Positions 9,782-19,500 of a DNA stretch of 64,000 bases are shown in pieces (position 1 is the stretch's first letter; each line of letters starts with the position of its first letter). The notes under the pieces are model-generated. The model had not been told where the DNA came from, did no database searches, and saw only the letters and a list, made by a program, of their open reading frames with translations. The translations under genes and the position numbers were made by a program. The stretch comes from Chryseobacterium gleum (GTDB lineage Bacteria; Bacteroidota; Bacteroidia; Flavobacteriales; Weeksellaceae), in the NCBI RefSeq assembly GCF_900636535.1, contig NZ_LR134289.1, positions 4,799,501 to 4,863,500 of the forward strand, read 5' to 3'.

Positions 9782-10677
9782 ATAACTCGATATATGGAAC
9801 AACCGATCCTGACTACGAACAGGATGGATTTCAAATTTCCCAAGAAAGATGCGAAGGATTCAGTCATTGCGTAAATATCTGTCCAGTTGAAGCATTGACA
9901 CTTGTAGAAGGTTATGTAAATGAAATATTGAATATCCGGGCATTATATGTTCAACTTGATACATGTATCATGTGCGGTGTCTGTGAACCGGAGTGCCCAA
10001 CGGAAGCAATTATGCTGCGCCTGAGCGGTGGTAGTCCGGGTACTACTCCGGGGACAAACCCAGGTTCTGACGGGGGTGGAACAGGAGGAAATTCGAGTGG
10101 ATCTTTTTCGGCAATTGCACCCGTATCAACAATCAACCTGGAGGACCGACTGAACTGTTTCAACAATGTTGTAGATAATATAAATACAACATATAAAGTA
10201 ACTTTGAACGCACATAGGATAGACCTCAATTCTGATAAACCGGGGCATGCTTATCTTACTATTGAAAAATCAAACGGAAACCAGCTACAGCGGTTATCAT
10301 ATGGCTTCTACCCAAAATCCGGTGCAGCATCGGCTACCATGCAACCTACTCCCAGTGCTATGGGAGAAGAATCGAGTGATGAATACCGAAGAAGTGACGC
10401 AAGATATAGCCTTTATGTTACCAAGACACAATTCAATTTAATTATTAGTCAGTCTATTGCCTTATCAAAAGTACCCTATGATCTCAATGAAAATAACTGT
10501 ACACATTATGCTACCGATGTATTTAATTTACTCCTTCCGAGCAATGGACAATTAAATAATAATGGATTTTTGACACCAGATGGCGTTTATACTTATTTGG
10601 CAAATCTGAAACAGGAAGGCAATCCAAATATTCAATTAGGTCGAATCGTTCCGCCAACTAGCACAATTTGTAATTAA
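9778..10677 (+). CDS. Ferredoxin domain fused through a Gly/Ser/Pro linker to an NlpC/P60- or LRAT-like domain
   Basis: Residues 20-75 form a dicluster ferredoxin. The second cluster motif is complete (C63, C66, C69, C73-Pro). The first has C25, C31 and C35-Pro but Phe28 where the second Cys should be, as in proteins that bind a 3Fe-4S cluster. Residues 84-110 are a low-complexity G/T/P/S linker. The C-terminal half carries GHAYLTIE (H157) and later NCTHYATDVFNLL (C241, H243), an arrangement seen in papain-like NlpC/P60 or LRAT-fold hydrolases and some secreted toxins. No signal peptide is seen. I know of no standard protein with this fusion. The cysteine-hydrolase reading is inference from motif layout only. 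Confidence 0.6.
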   Translation: MNNSIYGTTDPDYEQDGFQISQERCEGFSHCVNICPVEALTLVEGYVNEILNIRALYVQLDTCIMCGVCEPECPTEAIMLRLSGGSPGTTPGTNPGSDGGGTGGNSSGSFSAIAPVSTINLEDRLNCFNNVVDNINTTYKVTLNAHRIDLNSDKPGHAYLTIEKSNGNQLQRLSYGFYPKSGAASATMQPTPSAMGEESSDEYRRSDARYSLYVTKTQFNLIISQSIALSKVPYDLNENNCTHYATDVFNLLLPSNGQLNNNGFLTPDGVYTYLANLKQEGNPNIQLGRIVPPTSTICN

Positions 10678-11043
10678 GGATTATAAGTATTAGCTTTTTT
10701 GTAGAAAAGTCTTTAAGAATGTTTGACAGCCAGGAATGATAATAAGAAAATCAGGTAATAATTTTATCTTATCTTTTATTGGAATAGCAGTCTAATTTCT
10801 TTGTAGTATTAATATTATTTTATTTAATACTATGAATTCCCATGCGGCAATAATTAAACTTGTTGATAAACCGGATTTTTGCAAAATCCGAGCAGATACC
10901 AATTGTGTTACTGCAAATAATTAAGCACCCTTGTAACCAATACATAAGAAATAAATTATAGTGTATATTTAATTTTGTTTTATCTCAATATGATGGGATA
11001 TATTTTAAAGTGTGGGGCATAATCACTTTAAAAAAAAAATCAT
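10678..11043. other. Non-coding gap before rteC
   Basis: This 366-base gap has one clear hairpin: CGGATTTT at 10872-10879 pairs with AAAATCCG at 10883-10890 across TGC. No T-run follows. The left edge of the ICE could lie here, because gene content changes from accessory to ICE core, but no direct repeat can be identified from one end alone. The rteC promoter must lie near its right end. Confidence 0.4.
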
Positions 11044-11886
11044 ATGAAACAGGCATATAAAAACATTTTATTATCTATCGAGAAAGAAGAGATAAATGTG
11101 TCAAGAAGCAAGAAAAGTGCTATTGATGAAGCTTATCACATGGTCTCTTTTCTCGATAAAACTTTAACGGAATTAAAAGCACAAATTAATCTTAAAGGAT
11201 TTGAGAGTATCCTTGATGAAATCATCTTTTTCAAACGTGTGAAACCTGAAATTTTGGGCATGCTGATGTTTTACAATAAAGTTGTAAAAATAGAGGCATA
11301 TAGCCCGATAAATTCAGAGCTCACAGAGCCTTATTATACAGAACAGGTAAGGTTACTCAATAAGGAATACAAAAAGCATATCGCTTCTTCTGACTTTTAC
11401 AGTTATTACCGTACAGGTCGATCTGATAAGGATGAATACTACTTTAGGCTCGGTAACATCAACTATTTCGATGGTGTGGACAGTTTCTTCTTTGAAGTTG
11501 ACCGTGAGTTTTCGACCTACTACGATTACAAGATTGCACAGATCAAAGCATATGATCTCTATCATTCCTATCTTTCAGGAAAATTCAACCGCCAGGAACC
11601 AACGGACAATACTAACTTTGATATCAATGAAGATGCTGAGTTTTCCTGGACTGATTCAAAAAATGCACTGATAGAACTTATCTATGCGCTTCATATTTCG
11701 AGAAGTGTTTCAAATGGACGGGTGGGGTTACGAAAGATCAGCCAAATGTTTGAAGATATTTTTGAGGTCAGTCTTGGGGATATCCATCATGCATTTTACC
11801 AAATGAAATTCAGAGCAGGTCAGAGAGCCCGATATTTACATTTTCTGAAGCATTCACTTGAACAGTATATGGATAATGATTTGTAA
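11044..11886 (+). CDS. rteC: RteC-family regulator of ICE excision/transfer
   Basis: The 280-residue protein matches RteC throughout: an N-terminal helical region, FEFFK-like IIFFKRVKPEILGMLMFYNKV, YYFRLGNINYFDGVDSFFFEVDREFSTYYDYKIAQIKAYDLYHSYL, and a C-terminal helical domain with ALIELIYALHISRSVSNG. In CTnDOT, RteC is the last regulator of the RteABC cascade and activates the excision operon. rteA/rteB and tetQ are absent here, so its own trigger is unknown. A strong terminator follows at 11910. Confidence 0.9.
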   Translation: MKQAYKNILLSIEKEEINVSRSKKSAIDEAYHMVSFLDKTLTELKAQINLKGFESILDEIIFFKRVKPEILGMLMFYNKVVKIEAYSPINSELTEPYYTEQVRLLNKEYKKHIASSDFYSYYRTGRSDKDEYYFRLGNINYFDGVDSFFFEVDREFSTYYDYKIAQIKAYDLYHSYLSGKFNRQEPTDNTNFDINEDAEFSWTDSKNALIELIYALHISRSVSNGRVGLRKISQMFEDIFEVSLGDIHHAFYQMKFRAGQRARYLHFLKHSLEQYMDNDL

Positions 11887-11909
11887 TTAAAAAAAGCCAA
11901 TTTTTTCAG

Positions 11910-11946
11910 AGAGGGGTAATCTATTAGATTACCCCTCTTTTTTTTT
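11910..11946 (+). terminator. Intrinsic terminator of rteC
   Basis: AGAGGGGTAATC (11910-11921) pairs perfectly with GATTACCCCTCT (11927-11938) across TATTA and is followed by a run of T to 11946. It is a textbook Rho-independent terminator. Confidence 0.9.
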
Positions 11947-12125
11947 ACCCATATCTAGTCATACTGTACCCATAGAGTCAGCCTCAAAATAGATTTATCA
12001 ATGATTTTTCGCAATTATAATTAGAAAAAAAAAATTCAATATGACTGCAATATGGGTAGACCCACTTGTAGAAATAGCCGGAAAAACTAGGCCAATTTTG
12101 GCTCTGTAAACAAACAGCAAAAGCT

Positions 12126-12425
12126 ATGAATATTGACAGAGTTGAATTTTTGAATTGGATGGAGCGCATTATGAAGCGTTTTGACATCCTTGCCGGAGAC
12201 CTTGAAAGCAGAGAAAAGAAACGATTGAGTATTGACGGGGAAGAGCTGCTGGACAATCAGGATGTCCTTCAGATGTTAAAGATAACTTATCGCTGTCTGC
12301 AGCGCTATCGTACCATTGGCAAGATCAAATACTTTACCATAAGCGGCAAAGTGTTCTACAAAAGTTCCGATGTCCACCAGTTTATCCGCGACAGTTATCA
12401 CGGTGGCAAATATACGCCTATGTAG
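12126..12425 (+). CDS. Helix-turn-helix (excisionase/MerR-like) ICE protein
   Basis: The 99-residue protein has a short N-terminal helix and a winged-HTH core (LLDNQDVLQMLKITYRCLQRYRTIGKIKYFTISGKVFYKSSDVHQFI). This is the form of the HTH domain (DUF3853/helix_turn_helix_17 type) found near rteC in Bacteroidetes conjugative transposons. These small proteins serve as excisionase-like or regulatory factors. It precedes the DUF4099/topB operon by 72 bases. Confidence 0.8.
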   Translation: MNIDRVEFLNWMERIMKRFDILAGDLESREKKRLSIDGEELLDNQDVLQMLKITYRCLQRYRTIGKIKYFTISGKVFYKSSDVHQFIRDSYHGGKYTPM

Positions 12426-12497
12426 GAAAACAGCGGATAGCTACCGCAGATGACATTCAACAAAGGATAGATTCGAACAAAGTAAAAACTTTTTATT

Positions 12498-13886
12498 ATG
12501 AGCGAACAAACAATTTCTAAAGAAAACGGACAGCAGGTACTGGAAGCATTATCGGATATCCTCCTGGTACTTGATAAGAAAAAAAACCGTATTGAGGCAG
12601 TAAAAGGTGTGGATGAAGAAGGAAATCTAAAGACAACTGAGCCAAAGAAGTCAAATCTACTGGATTTTATGAGAATTGATAAGGGAGATGCAATAAGTAA
12701 TTTCTTTTCCAACTTCTGGCGCAGGCTTAATGACCCGATATCATTCCGGTTTTTCAGGGCTCCTGAAATTGACTTGAATGAGGTTGCAAAAAAATTGCAG
12801 AAAGCAATAGACCATCCTACACCGGAGGGCAATAAACTTTTGGATGCCCTTGAGATTAAGTATGACAACAAATTAAATCAAAAAAATATGGATACAAATC
12901 AAAACTCAGAAGGCGCAGCGCCAGCAACTGAAACCAAATCGGTTTACAAATACAAAGTCGAGGATATTGACTGGACAACACTTGAAAAATTTAACCTGAA
13001 TCGTGCACTACTTGAAAAGAATGGACAATTGGACAAAATGTTAAAAGGGTATAAATCAGACGGAGTTTACAGGATCGAAGGAAATTTTGACAGTGTAGTC
13101 GTGAAAGCTGATGCCCGATTGTCACTAAGAAAAGCAAAAGATAGTGATCAGGTAAAAGTCATGACGCATGGTGTCCGAATCGAACCGGATCTTAAAAACC
13201 AGTTTTATGGGCATTCTTTTTCCCCTGAAGATAAAGAGAATCTTTTAAAGACTGGGAACATGGGGCGAGTTGCAGAACTCACAAACTATTCAGATGGTAC
13301 TAAAGTAAAGTCGCTTATCAGCATTGATAAACTCACCAATGAGGTCGTGTCATTTCCAGTGGAGCGTATCAAGATCAGTGAAAAGTTTGGGGGAGTTAAG
13401 TTAAATCCCGAACAGAAAGCCGAACTTCTTGAAGGAAGACCAGTTCTTGTCGAAGGCATGGTAAATACAAAGACAGGTGAAGTCTTTAACCAGCAGCTGC
13501 AGTATAACGCGGATGCTAAAAAGCTGGTCTTTATTGGGCAAAGTGAAGGACAGCAGCAGGGGCAGAATAATGCCATCCCGAATGAATTTAGAGGTCAGGT
13601 CCTGGATGAGAAGGATAGAAAACGTCTGGAAGATGGTGAAGTTATTTTTATGAAAGGTATTGTTAATAAAGAGGCAACAAAGGTTTACAATGGATATGTC
13701 TGGCAGAATAAGCAAACCGGTAGGTTGGAATTCGATTTTGACAACCCTCAGCAGGAGAAAACCCAGAAACAGGCCGAAACTCAGGGATCTGATCAGGGGC
13801 AGGCAAAAAAACAGGATGATACTGCCAATAACGCGCAGAAAAATGCTGCTAAAAAGGAAAATGCCAGAGGGCCGAAAATGCATTAA
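12498..13886 (+). CDS. DUF4099/DUF3945 ICE protein
   Basis: The 462-residue protein has a charged N-terminal part and a DUF4099-like segment near residues 150-190 (DIDWTTLEKFNLNRALLEKNGQLDKMLKG). DUF3945 repeats follow, with two copies of LxxxQKAELLEGRPVLVEGMVN-like sequence (the second reads RKRLEDGEVIFMKGIVN). A Gln/Lys-rich tail ends the protein. It is always found with topB in these ICEs and is assumed to aid DNA processing during transfer, but no biochemical role is known to me. It ends 11 bases before topB, so they are co-transcribed. Confidence 0.85.
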   Translation: MSEQTISKENGQQVLEALSDILLVLDKKKNRIEAVKGVDEEGNLKTTEPKKSNLLDFMRIDKGDAISNFFSNFWRRLNDPISFRFFRAPEIDLNEVAKKLQKAIDHPTPEGNKLLDALEIKYDNKLNQKNMDTNQNSEGAAPATETKSVYKYKVEDIDWTTLEKFNLNRALLEKNGQLDKMLKGYKSDGVYRIEGNFDSVVVKADARLSLRKAKDSDQVKVMTHGVRIEPDLKNQFYGHSFSPEDKENLLKTGNMGRVAELTNYSDGTKVKSLISIDKLTNEVVSFPVERIKISEKFGGVKLNPEQKAELLEGRPVLVEGMVNTKTGEVFNQQLQYNADAKKLVFIGQSEGQQQGQNNAIPNEFRGQVLDEKDRKRLEDGEVIFMKGIVNKEATKVYNGYVWQNKQTGRLEFDFDNPQQEKTQKQAETQGSDQGQAKKQDDTANNAQKNAAKKENARGPKMH

Positions 13887-13897
13887 ACCCTGATCTG

Positions 13898-15982
13898 ATG
13901 AAAGCGATTATAGCAGAGAAGCCCTCAGTAGCCAATGAACTGGCTCGCATTATTGGGGCGACAGAGAAGAGGGACGGTTATTTTGAAGGTGGAGGGTTTT
14001 TTGTAACCTGGGCCTTTGGACATCTTGTAGGACTGGCGATGCCGGAGGAATATGGGATTAAGGGATTCAACAGGGAATCCCTCCCCATCATTCCTTCTGA
14101 ATTCAAATTGAATGGAAGAAAGGTGAAATCTGGGAATGGCTATGTCTATGATGAGGGTTCAAAGAAGCAGCTTGAAATTATTGACTCTGTATTTAGAAAG
14201 AGTGACAGCATCATTGTGGCGACGGATGCCGGAAGGGAAGGAGAGGTGATCTTCCGGTTTATCTATCAATATCTGGGCTGTACCAAGCCCTTTGAGCGTC
14301 TGTGGATAAACAGCCTTACGGAAAAGGCAATAATCCAGGGATTTCAGAATCTAAAACAGGGAAGTGAATTTAATGGTCTATTTGCGGCCGGCAGAGAACG
14401 GTCACAATGTGACTGGCTTGTGGGAATAAATGCGACACAGGCGCTTACCATTGCGATGGGTGATGGCTTATTCTCGTTGGGACGGGTGCAGACGCCTACG
14501 CTCGCAATGATCTGTAAGCGTTTTCTTGCGCATAAAGCATTTGAGGTCAAAAATTATTTTCAGCTGGAACTATCCTTTATAAAAGAAGGGATAAGTTTCA
14601 GAAGTCAATCCGAGGATAAGTGGGATGCTAGAGAAAAGACAGAATCCATCATGCGGACGCTCGAACGCTGTGGGAACGCTGAGATAAAAGAGGTGGAAAA
14701 AAAATCGGGTACGATACAGGCTCCCCTTCTTTTTGACCTTACGGGATTGCAGAAAGAAGCGAATAAAAAGCTGGGTTATTCTGCCGAACGGACACTTGAG
14801 ATTGCTCAGAAGCTTTATGAAAAGAAATTTATAACCTATCCCAGAACGGGTTCTAAGTACATACCGGAGGATATCTGGCCAGAAATACCCACTTTAATCC
14901 TGGCTTTAGGTTCCCGGACATCCTGTAAGGAAGCTGTTGATCATATCAAGTGGGAACGCTATAATAAGCATATCGTAAATGATGTGAAGGTTACGGATCA
15001 CCACGGCATATTGATTACTGAAAATATTCCTACCAGGCTGGAAGGAAGCGAAGATGCTTTGTACGATATGATCGCAAAACGACTTCTTGAATCTATTTCC
15101 CCGCCCTGCCACCGGGAGATCACAGACATACGAATCTCAGCACTTCATTATGATTTTAAACTGAAAGCTATCAGGATCACTTCTGCTGGCTGGAAATTGA
15201 TCAATGGAAATTTTGAGGTGGAAGGTGAGGATCTTGTCACTGATTTTCCTGATCTGCAGACCGGAATGCAGCTGAACATTGATGCTGTAAATGTACTTGC
15301 GAAAAAAACAAAACCCCCGATGCTCTATACGGAGGCAGACCTCCTTGCGACAATGGAAAATGTAGGCAGTACAGTTGAAAACGAGGAAGAACGAAAAATC
15401 CTAAAAAACATCGGTATCGGCACACCTGCCACACGGGCTGCTATTATCGAAACCCTTTTTGATAGGGGATATATCCTTCGGGAGAAAAAGAGTATAGTTC
15501 CCACCGATAAAGGCATGCTTGTTTATGAAATAGTGGGGGACAAGAAAATTGCTGATGCTGCGATGACGGCGCAATGGGAGATTGCATTCGAAAAAATTGA
15601 AAATGGAGAGATTGATGCGGAACTTTTTCATGCGGAGGTTGAGCTCGCGGTACATGAAATAACCAATGAATTACTGGGCGTAAAAAGAGCTTCCGGGGAT
15701 AATACGGATCTATGCTGTCCTAAATGTAAGGGCAAAGTGATCCTGCGTGAAAAAGTTGTTAAATGCAGAGATGAAGCCTGTGATTGGGTATTATTTCGCA
15801 ATATCTGTGGCGTTCAGCTAAGTTATCGGGAAATTGATGCCCTTCTTGTAAAAGGCAGAACCCCATTGATAAAAAAGATGATGGGCAGAAATGGGAAATC
15901 CTTTAATGCCTACATACTTCTGGACGGGTCTGGTTCAACATCCTTTGAATTTGAACAAAAAAAGAAAGGAAAATACAAATAG
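13898..15982 (+). CDS. topB: Type IA DNA topoisomerase (topoisomerase III)
   Basis: The 694-residue protein has the Toprim domain (MKAIIAEKPSVANELA and ATDAGREGE near residue 110), the topoisomerase core with RERSQCDWLVGINATQA and SLGRVQTPTLAM, and the active-site FITYPRTGSKYIP (Tyr about 314). The usual text is YPRTDS; here Gly replaces Asp. A C-terminal zinc-finger-like CCPKCKGK...CRDEACDW is present near residues 606-630. It relaxes and decatenates single-stranded regions during ICE replication or transfer. A terminator lies 27 bases after the stop. Confidence 0.93.
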   Translation: MKAIIAEKPSVANELARIIGATEKRDGYFEGGGFFVTWAFGHLVGLAMPEEYGIKGFNRESLPIIPSEFKLNGRKVKSGNGYVYDEGSKKQLEIIDSVFRKSDSIIVATDAGREGEVIFRFIYQYLGCTKPFERLWINSLTEKAIIQGFQNLKQGSEFNGLFAAGRERSQCDWLVGINATQALTIAMGDGLFSLGRVQTPTLAMICKRFLAHKAFEVKNYFQLELSFIKEGISFRSQSEDKWDAREKTESIMRTLERCGNAEIKEVEKKSGTIQAPLLFDLTGLQKEANKKLGYSAERTLEIAQKLYEKKFITYPRTGSKYIPEDIWPEIPTLILALGSRTSCKEAVDHIKWERYNKHIVNDVKVTDHHGILITENIPTRLEGSEDALYDMIAKRLLESISPPCHREITDIRISALHYDFKLKAIRITSAGWKLINGNFEVEGEDLVTDFPDLQTGMQLNIDAVNVLAKKTKPPMLYTEADLLATMENVGSTVENEEERKILKNIGIGTPATRAAIIETLFDRGYILREKKSIVPTDKGMLVYEIVGDKKIADAAMTAQWEIAFEKIENGEIDAELFHAEVELAVHEITNELLGVKRASGDNTDLCCPKCKGKVILREKVVKCRDEACDWVLFRNICGVQLSYREIDALLVKGRTPLIKKMMGRNGKSFNAYILLDGSGSTSFEFEQKKKGKYK

Positions 15983-16008
15983 TTCATGATGTGATTTTGG
16001 TTGGTGAA

Positions 16009-16040
16009 GTCCGGGACCTGCAATGGTTCCGGGCTTTTTT
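16009..16040 (+). terminator. Intrinsic terminator after topB
   Basis: GTCCGGGACC (16009-16018) pairs with GGTTCCGGGC (16025-16034), including two or three wobble or weak pairs, and is followed by TTTTTT to 16040. Confidence 0.85.
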
Positions 16041-16151
16041 GTGTAATGGGAATATCTTGGCAAGAATAGGAAAGCTTAGGAATCAAAACAAAGATTAGTC
16101 CATTAGCTGATTAGGTTTACCGCTATAAAGTTTTAAAAAAAATATAGCGAT

Positions 16152-16589
16152 ATGAAAAATCATAACCAGGACTTTTCCTACTACCAGCTAAAGTTGCAGG
16201 ATCACATTGATTCCAGTTTTCCCGAGAGATCAGGGGACGTTAAATTTATTAGCCAGCGTGCAAGGTGGGCCGCAAATGCTTATGAGGGGGCTTTCCGCTC
16301 AGCTAATCCGATCATTAAATGTAATGAGATTGCTGATTACATTTTATATGAAGGACTGCATTTTTCCAGATTTGATACACTATTTGAAGTGCTGACCTAT
16401 GAATTTTCGGATGTTTTCGATGAGCTCGATTATCGTGATTTTGCATTAAAGGTCCTTCCAAAATGTGAGGAGATCTTTGGTCATTATGAGCTGACTGATG
16501 ATTTTGCATATACAACTGACTATGATCTGCTGTATACGGAGCTAACCGGTTTCATCGCCATCTGGATTGAGCAAAATGGCATTCGATAA
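16152..16589 (+). CDS. DUF1896-family ICE protein
   Basis: The 145-residue acidic protein ([44 protein letters not shown]...[23 protein letters not shown]) matches DUF1896, a small family that sits directly before the giant methylase/helicase of Bacteroidetes ICEs. Its end overlaps the next gene by 14 bases, which suggests coupled translation. Role unknown; it may be a partner of the helicase. Confidence 0.88.
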   Translation: MKNHNQDFSYYQLKLQDHIDSSFPERSGDVKFISQRARWAANAYEGAFRSANPIIKCNEIADYILYEGLHFSRFDTLFEVLTYEFSDVFDELDYRDFALKVLPKCEEIFGHYELTDDFAYTTDYDLLYTELTGFIAIWIEQNGIR

Positions 16590-19500
16590 GAAGCGGAACA
16601 TCCGCCAGAACATTGAAGCTATCCGGACGGTTTTCTCCATCGAAAAAGAAGGAAGAACAGCAACAAACGATGAAATATCCATACTAAAGCAATATTCAGG
16701 ATTTGGAGGATTAAAGTTCATCTTGAATCCAGTAGGGCAGCCAGACGATATAAATCAGTGGAAGGCTTCTGATATGCCATATTTTCCACTTACACAGGAA
16801 TTGTTTTCGCATATTAAGGACAATTCTGAAAGTGAAAACAGTTATAGGGAGTATATATCCAAAATTAGAGGTTCTATCCTCGATGCGTTTTACACACCTA
16901 CGGAAATCACTCAGAGTATTGCAGCAGCAATTACAGACACAGGAATTTCTATATCAAGCATTCTTGAACCTTCAGCTGGGGTGGGAGCATTTATCGAGCC
17001 ATTTACTGGCATCGACGGCCGCAGAATATGCGCTTATGAACAGGATTTACTAACCGGGAAAATCTTGAAAAATCTTTATGGCTCCAATGCTGATATCCGC
17101 ATTGATAGCTTTGAAAATATGCACGAAGAAGATACAGGATACGACCTGATTATAGGTAATATTCCTTTTGGAACTACTTCTATTTTTGATCTTTCTTATT
17201 CCAGAGGAAAAGACCAAGCACGAAAATTTGCTGCACAGAGCGTGCATAATTATTTCTTTTTGAAGGCAACTGATAAGTTAAGGGAAGGTGGGCTCCTTGC
17301 ATTTATAACATCGCAGGGAGTTCTAAACAGTCAGTCCAATTTTCCTATCCGGGAGGCACTAATGAACGAGCACCGCTTTGTTTCTGCATTACGTTTACCC
17401 AATAATCTTTTCGAAGAAAGTGGAACATCAGTAGGAACAGACCTGATTGTTTTGCAGAAGAGCAGCGGGCCACGGTCACTGTCCGGACGCGCACTTGATT
17501 TTATGGGAACCAGCGAAAATTGTAATCTGCTATTTAACAACCCCAATCACATCATTGCGACACGATCTTTTCAGGATACTGACAAATATGGAAAGCCTAT
17601 AACAATTCATTTACATGATGGTGGGACTGAAAGAATTGCAGAAGATCTTTACCGAAAGCTTTCTGAGGACTTTCAGCGGTATTTTGACCTTAAAATGTTT
17701 AATGAACATAAAGTAACAGCAATTGACACTAAAGTTTTATCAAAGCCTGCTGATAACATTCCTGAGAAAAATATCATTCATAACAGTGGTGATAAAAGAG
17801 CTATACAGCTCGATCTTTTTTCCGATCAAGTGCTCGGAGAAATGTCTGTTAAAAAGACCAAGAGAAGAGGTAGAAAGACGTCTCAAAGCAATGTTACAAA
17901 ATTTAAACAGCTTTCCTTTTTTGATTCCGGAGAAATCGGCACGGTGGATCAGAAAGATAAACTGGATACTGAATTAAATCATAATGAAAAGAAAGCTAAT
18001 ATTCAAAAACATTCGTCCAATTCCTCAAAGAAAAGGGTTGAATCTCTTTCGTTGTTCCATGAAATCGACGATAGTAAGGTTTGCAAAAATGAACCGGAAA
18101 CTTTTGCAGGAGAAGTAAAATCTTTTTATCGGGAGAATACGCTGATTGTTTCAAACGGTAGGGTAGGTAAACTAAAAATGAACCGCCGGGACAGAGCTTT
18201 TATTTTTCAGCCGATTGAATTATCCGTAACGGACAATAAACGTATCCAAAGTTATATTAAGCTGCGGGACAGCTATCAACTACTTTATGATTTTGAAGCC
18301 AATAACAGGCTGGAGGATGTAGAGACCAGAAAACTTTTAAACTGGACCTATGATGATTTTGTGGCTCGGTTTGGAAATTTAAACACGGCAGAGAACATTA
18401 AATTTATAAAAATGGATGCTTCGGGGAATGAAATTCCCTATCTGGAGCGGGTGGTTGGCGGTGTAATACATAAGTCTGATATTTTTGACCATCCGGTCAG
18501 CTTTTCGACAAGAGAAGTCACGGTAAACAGTGCTTCTGAAGCTCTATCTGCCTCGCTTAACCTGTCGGGTAGTGTTGATCTGGGGTTTATGGAAGATATC
18601 AGCGGATTTACTGAAAGTGAATTGCTCGAAAATTTACAGGGTCAGATATTCTACAATCCACTTTCAGGCAAAATGGAGGTTTCCCAAAAGTTTTTGGCTG
18701 GAAATGTCGTGTTAAAGGCCCGTCAGCTGACCGAGTATATTTCCTTGCATCCACAAGACACAGAAGCCCTAAAAAGCCTAGCGGCGCTTGAAAAAGCCCG
18801 GCCTGAGCCCATAAAATTTGATGAACTGGATTTTAACCTGGGCGAACGATGGATCGGATGTGATATTTACAACAGGTTTGCCAGCCACCTTTTTGATACG
18901 GAAATCAAAATTTACTATTCGGAAAGCAGTGATGACTTTTCGGTCAATGCAAAAGCCAGCAATATAAAAATCACTGAAAAATATGCGATAAAGTCGGAGA
19001 GCAGAACATTTGACGGACTGAATCTACTGCGTCATGCCTTGGTGAATACGACCCCCGACATTACCAAAACAGAATATCTCGCGGACGGAACTGCTGTAAA
19101 AGTCAAAGATATGGACGCTATACAGATGGCGAATGGAAAAATTGATGAAATAAGAAATGAGTTTACGGACTGGTTATATCAGCAGAATGATGATTTTAAA
19201 AATGAGCTGACAGCACGCTACAATGACCTTTTTAACTGTCATGTAAGACCTCATTACGACGGTGGTCACCAGACCTTTCCAGGACTGGACCGTGCAGCAC
19301 TAGGTATTGAGGATCTATATGATAGCCAGAAAGATGCCATCTATATGCTTAAAAGCAACAATGGTGGTATCTGCGACCACGAGGTAGGAGCCGGAAAGAC
19401 ACTTATTATGGTCGGGGGCGCACAGGAAATGAAAAGGCTGGGTCTTGTTCATAAACCGATGATCATTGCGCTGAAAGCCAATGTCCATGAAATAGCCGAA

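Noticed and set aside
13898-15982. YPRTGS in place of YPRTDS in topoisomerase III as a sign of inactivity
   Set aside because: The catalytic Tyr and Arg are kept and the rest of the protein is intact, so the change alone does not suggest loss of function.
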